A stretch of 64,000 bases of DNA from Eumeta japonica (GCA_005406025.1 BGZK01000014.1:868001-932000); one strand, 5' to 3'; positions 13,601-28,600 are shown, counted from the first letter of the stretch. Translations and numbers: made by a program. Notes: generated from the letters alone by a model not told the origin.

Positions 13601-16600
13601 AATCAGGGCATCCTTAGGCATGGGCATGAGTCAAATACAATCAATCCTACACAAACGTTTTGGGTATGAAAAAGCAGTGCTCGCGGTGAATCCCACGCAA
13701 TTTGACAGGCTTAAAAAACAGACCGCGTCACTTTGTGCAATGCCATGCTTACCAGGACGGGGCGTCATTCGGTGCGGTGCATAATAACAGGTAACGAAAC
13801 ATGGATTTATTGCTACGACCCCAAAACAAAGCAGCAGTCGACCGTGTGGGTCTATCGAGGTGAGCCAAATCCAATCAAAGGGGCGCACGAGCGCAATGTC
13901 TAAGCGGATGATTGCTTCTTTTCTTAATAAAACGACACGTGACTACTGTTGCTTGGGATAATTGTCGTACTGTGAATAGTGATTGGTATACGACTATTTC
14001 TTTGTCGGAATTTATTGACGAACAACGTAAAAATAATCGTAAACGTATCATCTTGCACCACGATAATGCCAATTCTTACGCGGTCAAACAGACAAAAAAT
14101 TTTTGAAGTCGAAAACGTAGAACATACGAGGGGCGGCTGATAAGTCCGCGGCCTAAGGCATTAAATGAAAGAAAAGTACGAGTATTTTATTTTTATTTTT
14201 CAATATAGTCTCCCTCAAGCGAAATACATTTTTCACATCTGGTGTATAACGCCTTCAAACCGCCCAAAAAATATTCCTTTTCTTTGCAGTCAAAATGGCT
14301 TTCTACAGCCATCTTCAATTGATTATCATCAACAAATCTACGACCACGTAACTCCTTTTTTAAATTGGAAAAAAGGAAATAGTCGCTGGGAGCTAGATCT
14401 GGGCTGTAGGGTGGGTGGTCAATTTCCGAGAAGCCCGTGTCCTTCAGGGCCTGCCTCGAAACCCGCGCCGTGTGGACAGATGCATTGTCTTGTAAAAACA
14501 ACACTCCGCGCGATAACTTCCCACGTCGCTTCTGTACGATTGCCTCTCGTGCCTGAGCCAATAAATTCGCGTAATATTGGCCATTCATAGTAGTCCCTTT
14601 TGGCAAGTAATCAATCAGTAAAACACCTTCACTATCCCAAAAAATTGTCGCCATAAGCTTCGATGCCGACTTTTGAACCTTGAATTTCTTCGGCGGCCTT
14701 TCTCTTTTTTTCGTCCATTGCATGGACTCCTGTTTAGATTCCGGATTGTATTGAAGAACCCAGGTTTCATCCACGGTTACGATTCGGTCGCAAATTTCGT
14801 CTATATTATCCCCGACTAACTCCAAAAAATCCTTACTTGTCTGAAGTCGCCGCTGCTTGTCAAACGGCGTTAGCATTTTTGGTATCCAACGCGCACTGAT
14901 TTTTGTCATATTCATATGCTCGTGTATAATTTCTGCAACTCGATCTTTACTAACCTGCAACTCTTCAGCTATCTGCCATAATTTATTCTTCGGTCGGCCA
15001 GTACTAATTTTTCGATTTTTCGAACATTTTCCTCCGTCACTACCGTCACAGGACGCCCTGGGCGAGGATCATCTTCACAGCTCTCTCGTCCTTGTTGAAA
15101 TAAGCGAGCCCATTTTTTGACCATCTTATACGAAGGCGCAGATTCCTGAAGAACTGATACCATGTCTTCAAAAATTTCTTTGGACGTTTTTCCTTTCTTT
15201 ACGAAGTACTTTATTACGGCGCGATGTTCAATATTACTGAGATTTGACGATTCGGCTGACATGATGACGTTTGTGCTTCGACAGATAATTTGTTAATGAC
15301 TAATAACGAAAGGAAGCTATATTTATACTAACAAGAAGTGTCGCAATTAGTGGTAATAGTTGTGAAATAATGAGTCATCTCTAAGTACCTTGGGCCGCGG
15401 ACTTATCAGCCGCCCCTCGTATGGACAATCGTGTATACAGTTTCGATCTGGCACCTTGTGACTTTTTTTCGCAAAAATTAAGAACTAATGACCGGTCAAC
15501 GATTTTCATCACCTAAAGAGGCTGTCGAAAGATATGAAAAACATGTTTCCGAGGTCACCAGGGAGCAATGGCATAAATGTTTTCAAAATTGGTTTGTTCG
15601 TATGAAAAAGAGCATTTATGATAACGGAGAATATTTTGAGAAACAATAAATTCCTTTTTGACCATTCATAGTAGGTAATTTTTTCTCATTAATTCCAGAA
15701 ATTTTCATTGAATGTGAAAGTCCCACGTAAATATGAAAGTTTGTACGTTTGGATGTTTGTTAGTCAAACGCTTTGACGGCTGAGCAGAATTATTTGTAAC
15801 GATACTGTAATATAGTTTATATACATAGGAATTACATATAGATTATAATTTATAAATATACTAACTTTTGTTCGCAACTTTTCTTGCGTCATCGTGAACG
15901 AATTTTTTACTTACGCCGAGTGGTCATTGATAACAATGTACAAGACAGATTCAAGTTCAATATCGGTTCAGTATCGAAATCGCGAGCACGATCGGGATCA
16001 GCATGATCGGCCAATATAAATTTATTGATAGAATAAATGAAAGATTTGATGTCCATGCGGGCGGAGTTGCGGGTAAAAGCTGGTTCATTCGAATAATGCC
16101 GTCTCATAGTTCATATCATGTAGTGGCATTTGTTGTTGAAAAACCTAGCGACAATTTAATTACCTCAAAATTTCCCTAACGGCGCTAATTATAGCAACGT
16201 TTACAAATTACGTTTTTATCTTGTTTTTATAAGGAAAACACTTATATAGATGAATCTGAAATGCACAAACATTTCCATCGCAATAGTCAGATGCGCGCCA
16301 GTAACGTGCTGCCTGTCGCGGTCGTAAGATCTCAAACCTAAGATATTACGCATAAAGAATGTGTTTCAGGAACATCTATTGAAATTAACAGTTAACAGTC
16401 GTGTTTGACTGTTACCAGCATTCGAAAAAGTGTTTTTCCAAAAAACACAGATGTACTACAAGACATGTCTAAGCGAATTGTATGGAAAATTCCGGCCCCT
16501 CGTGAGCTTCGGTCAAACTGTGAATTTTATTTGTTAAAATTAACACTTTAAACTTTTATATTTTATTCGTCATATTTAATTATTTAATATAAGCTTTGTT

Positions 16601-19600
16601 CAGTGTTGTGGTTAGCGTTAATTATTTGAGTTTCAGTAAGTTAGTTTTATATTAAAAATAAAGATATTGAAATTACTTAAATAAATGAAATTAATAAATA
16701 CAAAAGTCAACGAAATTGTTATGTATTAGATTAAATTAAGGTGTACTTTAATAAATCTATTTCGCACACTAATTACCTTTAATATTATATTCATTATAGT
16801 TCAATATAGGCATTATTTTTTAAGGCCGTAAACGTGAAAAATTGTATTTGCGCGTATATATTAAACATATACACAAGTAATTATAAATATTATAAATACT
16901 AATTTATTCGTCGAAAGTTAAAATTTATTTTCAATAATATATTTAATTACTGTGCGTAAACCTACCCGACGACTCCTTCTTCATGGTGACCGTCATCCTC
17001 CCCGAAGGTAATATCGGCGGGTACTCTTCTCTTACGGCGTTGGAGCACGTGCAGCCGTCACAGTGTCACCGGCACGGCGGCGGTGGGGCGCTGCGATCGG
17101 TCGGCTGCGGGCGTCGTCGCCGAATCCCGAATCCGATTGGCTGGTGGCCTGCTGGGCAGGCCCTTTGGGGAAGCGCAGGCGCATCTCCACGTCTGCCGGC
17201 AGCGCCGTGTGGCAGTTTCCGGCGACAGTGACCGACCAACCTCCTGGGCGACACGTTTGAATGTTAGGACAACGCTTTGTTTGCTGGTAATTCTACATCA
17301 TCCTGTGTATTGAGATCTATCTAGTCAATAACGAAACTATTTACTTATACATGATGAAATCTATAGTGTCTGTACAATTTATCAGTTATTAAAATATATA
17401 AAATTATTGAAATCTTTCAGGTTTCATGAATTTTATATATTTGAATAATCTTTATTTCATTGTCTTTAACAGAAAAAAAAAATAAGACTACCGTAGAGGT
17501 GTGCGAAATTCATTCTTGTAATCGTCGACCCCCAGTCAAACTGCAATGTAAATTTTTTAATGCATACCATAGTATCCTAAACAATATTTGGGTTATCTCA
17601 CGTTTATCGCGATATCTTTTCTTCAGCGATAACTTCTGAGCACTAGTTTTATGTAACTAATTACGCATTGGTGATGTTAAAATTGAAGGTCTCCGATTGC
17701 GTTCAACTGTCGCTATAGCGCTAGCCGTAGAATAATTATTTACCGCGACTTGTCCCGTTTTTTTTGTCCGGTTAAATTTGAATTTTTGATTTGTTTTCAC
17801 GATTAGTCTTTTTTATTTAACACTGTTAATTTTAAAATCTGATAAAAAAACACGTCGTTACAAAAGAGGTAAAATCTCATCTCATATTGTCGCAATACTG
17901 TAAATCGTATTCGAAGGAAAAATAATTGTGCTTACTTGTATGTTTGTATGTTTACTCATTGTGAATAATTGTTACATAAAAATTATTATTAATATACATA
18001 CTCGTCTTCACATACCAACACATACACTAGATCGCCATTTTGACTTATTTTTGGCAGTTTCATTTCGACACTGTCTATCGATTGTATTCTATTTTACGTA
18101 ATATAAAGCACGTACAATCCACGCAACTTTGCCGCTCTGAATTGCCTGCGAATGACGCAATATTTGGTTCAATGCTCCCTACCTCTAGCCTTCCTTCTCC
18201 GCGTTCCTATTTTACACCATTTTACGCTTTCGTACTTAACTTCACAGCGGCAGAGTTTCGTGCGTTGCACTGTATCTCACTGATGCAATTATAAAAAAAT
18301 CGATTGCAGCCCATAATATGTCAAAATACGACGATCCGTCTAAAAACGTCCGGCTATTGAAGAGTAAAAATACTTATGCATCAGCTAAAAACGTTACTCA
18401 CCTTTTTGTCTTCGCGGCAGACGACCAAAAATACCATTCAAACTGTTTCGCAGTCACTTTACGTATTTACAACATTATTTCTATATCCCATATAACTTAC
18501 ATTTTAATAGAATAACTCCATAAATAAAAAATACCGAAGTATGTCATACAAGTATTCTTGTTTAATGCAAGTTAAGACCTTTACAAAACACGGTTTGTAT
18601 AAAGTATCATGGTGAAAAATCACACACTTTCTGTTGATCGATTCCGACCGTTTTTTCTCTACTTCTTGCTTGAGTCTCATCAGCTGTTGGCAGGAGAGAT
18701 CCGAACTGATGATTTTGCCGGGCGGTAAAAGCTCAATCAGGGCCGGATTAACTATTAGGCAGAATAGGCAACTGCCTAGGGGCCCCGCGCGCACACAAAT
18801 TAAAAATGTTTCATAGAATGAAAATTTCATTGAAATATTTGTTTCCTAAATAACAATAGATAATTTTTTCGACGCACGCTGTCAATTGATGAAATACTTT
18901 ATACGTGGGGCGCATTATAAGTTTCTAGAACCGGCCACTTGCATAAATAAAATTTGAAAAGTTATTACTACATTTGAAAACGGAACTCTTTGCCTGTAGA
19001 ATACAATTTGTTTCATCTGTCAATTGTTTTTACATCATTTTACGCCATTTTAAAAATTGCGCGTCTTCATCACTGGATTTAAGTCGTGAAAATTTTCGTA
19101 GCATGATTTTCTACGATTTTAAGGTAATTTGACAAATGGGAAAACCGATGCCGAATACAGTGATGAAAATCAACGTGTGCGAAGAAGAAAAGGCTCCATG
19201 ACGACGCATCTGCAGAAGTTGTTTGCCTGTACTAGACGTGTTGTATACAGAATTGAAAGACCAACGATGAAATTAAAGAGGCTTATATAAAGTTCAATGA
19301 GCGTTATTCACAGAACATTGAGCCCGATTTTATAAAAAGAGAAGGTGCAGTTCAAGCACTTCATCTTACAACTAGAGGTTGCGGGGAAAGATAAAATTGT
19401 ATCTGCCGAGAAATCGTTTAAATTGATTTTTGATATTATGGTGCAATCAACCTCCACGAATGTAATAAGAGGATTGCAAATATATTGGCAGTTGATGACA
19501 TCAAATGCAGTGTGAACATAACTTTTAAAAATTGAAACTAGGAAAAAACTGTCTTCGTTCGTTGATATCTCAGAACCGTTTAAATTCATTATCGATAATG

Positions 19601-22600
19601 GCGATTTCGATAAAGACGAAAATGATATATTGGAAAAGGCCAACTTTTAAGCTGTTATGAACGATATTGTATCCAAAAACGTTTGAAAAGTCAATTTTTT
19701 AAACTTAATTTACTTGACAAATCTATTTTAATTCATTTATTGTATTTTATTGCTCTTAACAAGAATAAAGTTAAAATTAAAACACCCGCGTCTCATTTTT
19801 CCATCCTGCTCCATCATAATACCGAGAGACGGCCTCGTTTCATATAGTATGTACAAAGCCAGGTTTCATCACTTATCAATTGCCTATTCATTAACATCAT
19901 TTCAACGAGTCAAAATGTGATACCTTTACTGAAATTCGTGAAGAGTTAAGTATCAGTCAGGTGATACTGCTGATGTTGCCTCATAATGTCAGGATTACCA
20001 TATTGTCGTCATATCACTGCATATTATACATTGATATAACAGAACAGGACAGGATATAAAATTTTGAGACGATCAGACCTTTGAAAGTCACTCACATTCC
20101 TTCATCAATATGATAAGTGCTGATGATCTTCAAACGGCTGAAAAGGGACCCTGAGATGGTTAATCCGGCCGTGCTCAATGAAATAATGAATAATAACCCT
20201 TCCATTCCCACCATACACATAGCATCAACTTATTGTAAGTTATGTACCTACTCCGGGTTTCGCTATAGTCTGTGGAGCTTGCTTATCTTTTGACCACGAT
20301 CTTTTTAGCACGTTCTTGTCGTAGGTCATCCATTTTTCATCACAAGTGGTCAATATTTTCAAAAACGATTCGGTTTCATTACGTTTCAATAGAGAATCGC
20401 AAATGAGTAGACGATTCATTGGATTTCTTTCAGTGAGCTCGTATGGGACCCAAGTATCGAACTTTTTTTGTATACCCAGCTTTTTTCATATGGGTCAAAA
20501 CTGTTTTGTGGTCAATCCCCAGCTCTTCAGCTATTACGACATAACTGAAAAGCTGGGGATTGACCAATTAGTATGGCGGTCTTGCTCTAGTTTTCACAAA
20601 ATGGCATTGACTTTATCTGTAACGGGTCGACCAGAGTGTGGCTCATCTTTGACATCAGTTATCGGACTGAAAAGGCTTGAACCACTTTTGTGCTCCTCTT
20701 ACTGACACTGCATAAGATCCATAAACGTCACAATGTGCTTGTGTCGCATTTTTCCCTTTTTTGTAATAAAAAATTTCAAAATATATCGAATTTCTACATC
20801 ATATTCACTTATTTTGAACTGAATCAATGTGTGTTTGGTTTTCAACGACCTATTAAAATGAGCTTATAGTAATATTTTTAGCGTTTGTTTTATTGAAATA
20901 TGTTGAGAAATAAAACATCTATGTCAATTTTGAAACCAATCTCACGCGTGTTCAAGTCGAAAGAAAAAGCGCTGCTCGACTTCTTTCGGCGTGTGCTGAC
21001 CAAACGATTATCATACCTCTTGTTATGGTTTCGTTTACGTGATCCGATTTCCAATGAGTAGTTGTAGTAGAACAAAATCTACTCGATATTTAATAGCGAA
21101 ACGCATTCAGTTTGTTACATAAAGTGAGGGAATGTGGAAAAGGGACCTACAATGCATTCTTATATCCACGAGGTCGAAGCATTGGCCGAAAGCTAGTAGA
21201 CTTATAATTTTACAAATACGCCTTGAGGTCGTGCAGAGGACAGATAAAGTATCAGATAGGTGCAAGTCGGTCTTATATGGTTAGTGTTGCGAAGCTATTA
21301 AATTTTTTACAATACTTTTGCTATTTAATATGGCATATTCATAGAAGACAAATAATTTATGACAAAATTGTCGTCAATTAATGGTTATTTTTATATTATA
21401 TAATTTTTATCATAATTTGAAACTATCAAAAGTAATGCAAGCTTAATTCTTTACTCTAATCTGAGCCTTATTTGGATTTGGATTAGAGTTATGTTTCTAG
21501 AGTGAACTAAGATCAGAAAATTAGTCGTTTTGTTGAAAGAAATGTTCAACAAAAATTTAAATAAATATCATGTCATACATTAGTCAAATTATACTTCAAC
21601 AAGCTTTCGCTTTACATTCATACGACAACCTTTTACATTAAAGTAAATTTTTCGTTTGTATCTGCAATCGGGCTACTGTTTTTTTTTAAAACTACTCCAA
21701 ATTTTAGCCTTTTACATTTAAACATCTAATCTCTATGACATATTGTTGTGACAGACAAACTAGTAAACATCAAAGAGATTCCATAAACGTTCCTTGACTT
21801 AGTTTTCATATTGGACGCTAAAAAAAATGTGGAAAAGACAGTCGTGCGAGTGGAATACGAGGAACACCCACTTTTTGTACGAGTACAGTAAGTTTTTTGG
21901 CTACAAACCAATATTGATATCGATAATGTCGTCACATGTGGACGGTTGTCGTTATGGTGGATATACTAAAGTTGCGAATAGGTCTTGAATCTGATGTTTA
22001 GTCTGATCTCTTTTCTCTCCCCGTTCAACGTATATCTAAGGCAATAATAACCGTTTTGGAAATGTTTCTTATTTTTTTTTAGAAAATTACAATATTTGAT
22101 ATAAGCGTTTACACTAATACTATGTGACTTTGTGATAATCAAAACTGAAATGTAAACTACACTGAAACGTGTTTATAAAGAAAAAGTGTAACATCAAACG
22201 TGTATATTTGCACAAGTCTCTTTTTTCGTTGTTTTTATGTGTGCCTTTTGAGAAACGTGCCATTTAGTATCTAGTTTCATTGTTTTCAACGTTTATCAGC
22301 GTTCTCTAATGAAACACGATGCGGTGTATCAGTGCAGGCTTTCCTAGACACTACAAGCGTTCACTCTAGGTTACCTGCCGGATTTTGCTGGTTCACTTGC
22401 TCTTGCGATGGTTTTTTCCTGACTTGTCTCTTTTGTCTACCGCCCGCCAGCCATTTCGGCGCCAAAGAGCACAGTAAACTTTTCCCGGAATCGTCGCTGT
22501 CCGTGCTGCTGACGCCGCCGTTATCGTCCAGTGCGTTCGATAGCCTCACAGTTCGCGGGTGGACGGTTTCCTCCTCGCTTTTTTCCAGCGAGATCATTTG

Positions 22601-25600
22601 TATTCTTTTTTTGTCGGTTTTTCTTATGATCACGTCCCTACCGGGCGGGTCGCTCAGAGGACGGGCCGTGCCATCGTTCTGCCTGACCGCCTTGTTGTCT
22701 CTTTCCTTAGCATCCACGGATTCCGACTTCGTTCTTTCACTTTTCTTTTTCCTCTCCTTCTCTTTTCGTTCGTCAGTTTTATTTCTGACTCCGCGCGATT
22801 GCGTCGATTCTCTTTTGACACGCGACTTGTCTTTGACGATAATTATAGGATCCATCTTTTCACTTTCTATCGTTCGCACCGTGCTCTGAGTGCGTGAACT
22901 GTATTCGTATTGGGTCGAAGTGGACTTCTCTTCTTTGGATTTTTCGTCACTCTTTGCTGCTTTTGGGTTATCCTTTGAACCTTCAAATAGAGAATTAATG
23001 AAACAAAAAAGGCTTGCAGCATAACATGTTTATTTCGTTAAGATCTTACAAAGTGATCACATCTATCTACACTCTGTAAGCGAAATGAATGAGTGCTCAG
23101 TCGAACGTGCGAGTAACTTAACATTTTAAGGTGGTCGGTAAAATAATTCGGACCGATGCAGTCTACAATAAATATGCCATTCTTATAAATAATAATTAAT
23201 CAAAATTAAAGTAACCTATCATCGGTGCCGACGTCAGTGCCTTCAATCAATAGATGACTCCTGCTATAATTAGCGATTGCAGATGATAAACATTTATACA
23301 ATTTCAACAATATCTTACAGATAAGCTACAAGCACAGCCGATTCTAGGAGATTTCATAATTTTATATAAATAGACATCTTTAAGTTGCTTGGTCCTCAGA
23401 GAGGTAATATTGTAAATACCATTTAATTTAAATTTCAAATTTAGTTAAATCTATTTAACATTCAAAAATAGACACGCTTCCCTAATAGAACCCTAGTAAT
23501 TCTGCAAACACTAAAAGATAGCCTGTGCTAAAGCGGTGGTTTTGTTCTAATGACACTGTGTGTAATTGACTTGGATACCTTCCTCGTCGAGTATCTGCTT
23601 GTTCGGCCTGTAAAAGCCAAGCCAGCCGGCTTTCGTGCCGTGCGAGGAGAGAGCCTTTTTACCGCTGCTGCTGGGACCGCACGCTTTTTCAGGCTTGTTA
23701 GGAAAAATCGGGCTCGTTGCAGCTGATTTCCGCAGTGGTGAGGTCATGACGTTTTTGTTTCTGGTATTCTCGGAGCTGCCGCCGCTCTCATTACCATCAT
23801 TTAAAGGCGAAGTTCCAATACTTTTCGTCTCTTTAGAAAGCTTCTGAGTGTCTCTTCGGTTTAGTTTCGGCGAGTCGATAGGCGGTTTGTGACTTATAAC
23901 CGTTTCATTGTTATTACCCTCAACCGCCTGCGTGAGGTTAGGCGCAGAAACTCTACGATTGTAATTGACATCTTCATTGGAAGATTCGATGCTCAAACTG
24001 CTTTTTTCCTCAGGTATAATGTCGAACATCTGTCTGAACCTTAAAGAGTTGGACCTAGATCTGACTTCCTGCTGCGGCACCGATGCTCTTCTAGCCGATA
24101 TGTCTGGTGTGCGTGTGAGTTTGTGTGATTTTACGCTTGTTTCTCCGTCTGTGCTGTCACTCAAAGCGTCTATAAGCATAGTCGCAAGGATTTTATCAGA
24201 TCTTCCATCTGTCTCAAAGCTGAATATCGGCGATCTCCTACCGTGTGTGGGGCTTTTGTGAGGCGGCGGTGCTCTATACTTAGTTTGTATTCTCTCATAT
24301 ACAGGTATTGGTATTTTCGACTTTTTATTTTTATTTGCACTTTGACTTTGATTGTCGTCAGAATTGGCAGTGTCTGGTGAACTTTGCGATGTATCTGGAT
24401 ATTCCAGTATTTCTAGAATCTCTATGCATTTGTTTCCGTCGTGTATTTCAGATTTTTGGTATATTCGTTTTGGGCCGCATTCGTTCGAAGTCAGTGGAGG
24501 ACGTGTCTGTAAAGACATCTTGCCTCGTACACGACTCCTCTCCGATTTTCGTTGTCTCTCTTTCTCTATGTCGTATTTCATGTTCAAATGTTCCGCTTTA
24601 TTCATGTAATCTATGTCCTTTTTCCAAGTAGCGCGCTTAGAGACTGACGTGAAATTATCATTAGTTTTCTTATGAATCTGGCCATTTGTTTTCTGCTTAA
24701 TCTTCATGTATTTAAATTCTTCTTCAGCAATCTTAGCTATTACCTCATCTATTAGTGCGTTTATGATTGTGCTGCAGTCTCTTTCTATTTCTCTCTTGGA
24801 ATTTATTATATCGTTGTGTCGTTGTTTCTCGATTTCTCGTTTTAATTGCTTTACTTTCTTCCTTCTGGCGCATTCCATCCTAAGCTCTCTTTTTCTATGA
24901 CGTCTGTATAGTCTCTGTTTTATTTTTTCTGGCATATGATCAGCTACGATTATATTTTCTTTTTCACAATCGCAATTATCATCCTTAATTCTTATAAAAA
25001 AAGCTTCACTTTTTTCTCTTTGTTTTTCAGGCTTGAACGCATTTTCTGGTAGTAAATCCAATACGTCAATCGTTGATCTAACCAGTTCACTCCTTTTACT
25101 GTTGAACGTTCTACGTAAAAATATTGATCTCGGAGAATTCGGATCATCTAAACTATCTACGAGACTAGTGCAGTCGGATCCGACAACTTCTGCGTCGTCC
25201 GATGAAGAAGTGTTAACTTCCATTGAATCAGTTTTAGGAAACGCTAAGTAACGGGGTATAAGTATAGCGCCGTCTACATTTTTGTAATGACTGCCCGTGC
25301 TAATGCCGCTTAGAGGTTCTGTCGGTTCACAGATAGTTATTTTCGGTTTTTCGTTATTGACAATGTGTTGTGTCCTTACCTCTGACGGACAAGCGGCGTC
25401 CAAGTTCGCTTTACCGTGTTCGTCAATGTAAACGTCGACGTTGGAAATTTCTATATGCGATATCTCTGGAATAACGCTGCCCGCGTAACTTAATTGCGGA
25501 TCGAATTTTTCTAAACCATCTTGGAATAACTTTTGTATTTGTTGTAATACAGCTTTGTTTACAGTTTCGTTCTGCATTATATTTTCAAAATTATTATTTC

Positions 25601-28600
25601 GAGTTTCGTCCATCTGGACCTCTCCGCTTTGATCCCTATAAGTTGCGGCTGATGTTGTATAGTTATTGTTAGACTCGACACTATGATCATCGTCTCTTAT
25701 TGGTTCTTCCTGAACTTCTTTGTCTTTATTATCTTCTTTATTATAATATAACTCCTCGTTACCAAATATTATCTGATTGTTAGAGGTTGGACTTAGATGT
25801 ACGATAGTATTGACACCCGTATTTTGTAATTTTACTTTTATTTCTTTTTCAACTATGCTGATTTTTCTTTCGCTGCCTATAGAAGCATTCATAAGTTCAA
25901 TTTGATCTGTCAGAGAATTCAAGCTTTCGACTAATATATTCGAAACGTATTGATCTAAATCAATGTTGTTCACATTTTTATGGCAAAGAGCCGGATGTGT
26001 GTGTTTCAGAAATTCTTTTTTGGGTTTTTCAATAGATGAAATGGCATTTGCATCGGTAGGTGGTGCATCAATGGTTTCAGATACAACAACCTCCAGCAGT
26101 TCGTACATCGGAGTTATACTTGATACTTCATTTGATAAAATATTATTGTCATTATTCTCAACTTCTTCGTATTTTTCATTTATACGAATGTCAATGTGGT
26201 TATTTTTTGAAAACAACCTATTATCACTGGAACCATTTGTTCCTTTTGCTGTCGATATGGTTGTGGGATAGGATTCTGATGTCTCTGATAAAGAATGGTC
26301 ATCGTTATTTGTTTGTAGTGTTGATATACTTTCATATTCTAATGATTTCTTAGGGGATTCCTTTTCTTTTATAGATCTTTTATTGATTTTATAGCCGTGA
26401 GAATCAGACGTATTACAACGATCTGTTAATGGCGTTTCTGATGATGTAAGTACATATGATGAAACTCCATGATCATGTGATTGAAAAGTTGAATCTGAAA
26501 GTTCCTTATCTTGTCGAGTTTCTTCGATTCTGCCATAACTATTTCTCATTGCCGTTCTCAGCATTTCGTCACTTCCATCAAAATGATTTCGTGATTCTAA
26601 TTTCTGGCGCTTAGGCGTAGCCCAACCAGCTGGCATATGAGAATCTCTGGAATGCCTCGACGACGTAAAACTGCTCGACAAATGTCTGAGTTCAGACCTA
26701 GATCCATCCAAAGATCTAGTTTCTCTTCCACAGTCTTGGGAAGTATAAAGGTCTCCACTGCAGTAACAACAATTGGCGCAAGGATTGCAATTAGATCTGC
26801 CCCATAGACGTCGTAGCAGTGCCGACTTTCGCATGACTTCTCGATCTCTTCGCAAGAATCTGTGTGGTGGCTCACACAAGGACGCACAAGAGCCTCGCGG
26901 TGGAGATGGTGATGCGGGGGATGCAGCGCGTGATGGTGCTGTAGTCGCCCCAGTTTCTTCAGAATCAGATCTTTGTTGCGCCAATCTGTATCTAAAAAAT
27001 AAATAAGATTGTGTTATATAACTTATTGTACTTAAATTACTTCAAACTGATTTTTTATGACATAATCTAAAAGGCTTGTATTATTTCCACCGATTTTTAA
27101 CTCTGTTAAAAGTATTTTATATAAAAAAAGTTACATTTATTCATATCCAATATCCAAATAGTACGTTGCCAAATGGTTAGTCACTTTACTTAATTTGAAA
27201 AAAGATAAAGTTCTCCATTCATTTATATTTTATATATATATATTGAACAAATTCTACAAAGGTTAGCAGACGAATAAAATATTTGAAAATATGCAATAAT
27301 TTTATTTTTAATTATATGCATTATTAAGCTTACTAAGTTAGCTTATGAAGATAGTTAAAGTCTGCCCATACAAAAATGTAAATATAGCAGCCTGATGATA
27401 GCAACGATTCCCAAAAAAACGTGTGCGGTCGGGGATCCTCGGTTGTAAGGAAAAAAGTTCTTTTTCCTCAACTCTTCAACTAAGAATTCTAAATAAAATA
27501 GGCATATTTTTTTCTATCATTTTTAAGTATAATGTAAGGTAAGAGATCAAATTACAAAAGTTCATTTAATATTGGAAGAAATTGTCTCCTCTTTCATATC
27601 TAATTTTCATTTAATGAACATTAAATATAAAAGAGTGAATCATGACTTATTAAAAAAAAATACTAAATAAAAATTATCAATCTGAATCTTTGCGTAGAGT
27701 TAACGAACTCCTTATTGTTCTATCTACTAGTGTCTTAGAAATAAGTACGAGTCTGTCAGAATGGAATGGAGAGAGCGTAACGCTTTTCCATTACATGACG
27801 ATTTCTACCAAGCATCAACTCATAATGTTATACTTACTTTCTCATTATAATCTCCGGCACGGAGTACCGGCGCCGGAGCATGCCCGGGGACGCGCCCGGC
27901 CGCGGCGGCAGCTCGGCCAGTTGTGCACGTTTGGATAACGCACTGCGGTCCATTTTTTCGCTGTCTCGTTCGCCCGCCTGCGTTCGTATTATTCCTTCTC
28001 GTTCCCTCGCGCTTTCGCCCATCTGCGACGAGTTTAGCGCGCGGCTATGGGACAAATTAAAACAGGTAATCAATCAGTTAAATATTGTAAAAATTTTCAG
28101 TTATATGTTGTAAAAATTTTTACTGTAATCGAAAACTTTTACAATATAATTTTGAATTTTTTTTACGTACATGTTTACGAACACCGCAGACTAAAATAGA
28201 TTGACATTACTATTTTTATTTGACACCATCACAATGACAAGCGTGCTTTTGTACGTTTATATATTAACCCATCGGCATGGAGTATAATGTAGTACCCCAG
28301 AGTGAGCAAGCACTGTTTTTCAAATATTTTCAGAGCAACGATTTGTAAGTAGATAAACTGAGACTATTACTAGCTATGACCGAGATCTGTCCTAATTAGA
28401 TTTCGAATCGTATCTTTTCGCTAGCCAGAGGAGGTAAATCGGGCTGCGGATAGCTTCTTCCCCATAGGGAGTAGTAAGCTGTCAGCAGCTTACTCCCTAT
28501 GGGGGAAAAGAATCCCATTCATGCACCCTTACACGCGAATAATGGGGAATCAGAATTCTCTAAGAGCTTCCCAACTCACAATAAGTGTTTCAATTTGCCT

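Larger units (their letters stand above)
13161..15727 (+). mobile_element. Old mariner element (family B), split by a younger mariner
   Basis: Ends match as short inverted repeats (CGTGGGGC... at 13161 and ...GTCCCACG ending 15727) and both abut TA (13159-13160 and 15728-15729), the mariner target. Without the 1,293-bp inner element and its duplicated TA, the length is 1,272 bp, the normal mariner size. Coding remnants in plus orientation: RASLGMGMSQIQSILHKRFG, GNETWIYCYDPKTKQQSTVW, KRIILHHDNAN, then after the insert SFDLAPCDFF and CFQNWFVRMKKS. Multiple frameshifts and stops show it is long dead. A second, truncated copy begins at 18904. Confidence 0.9.

Noticed and set aside
14165..14590. 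141-codon plus-strand frame
   Set aside because: Antisense shadow of the mariner transposase.
16975..17069. Extension of exon 17070-17243 in another frame (SNAVREEYPPILPSGRMTVT)
   Set aside because: It looks protein-like, but the frame is closed by a TGA just upstream and no internal acceptor joins it in phase; kept only as a note on the alternative donor.
19308..19643. 111-codon minus-strand frame
   Set aside because: Low-complexity reading without family features; the neighbourhood is broken transposon sequence.
22332..22897. Two long plus-strand frames
   Set aside because: They are the antisense of the Lys/Glu-rich exon at 22375-22980; the minus-strand reading is splice-bounded and phase-consistent.
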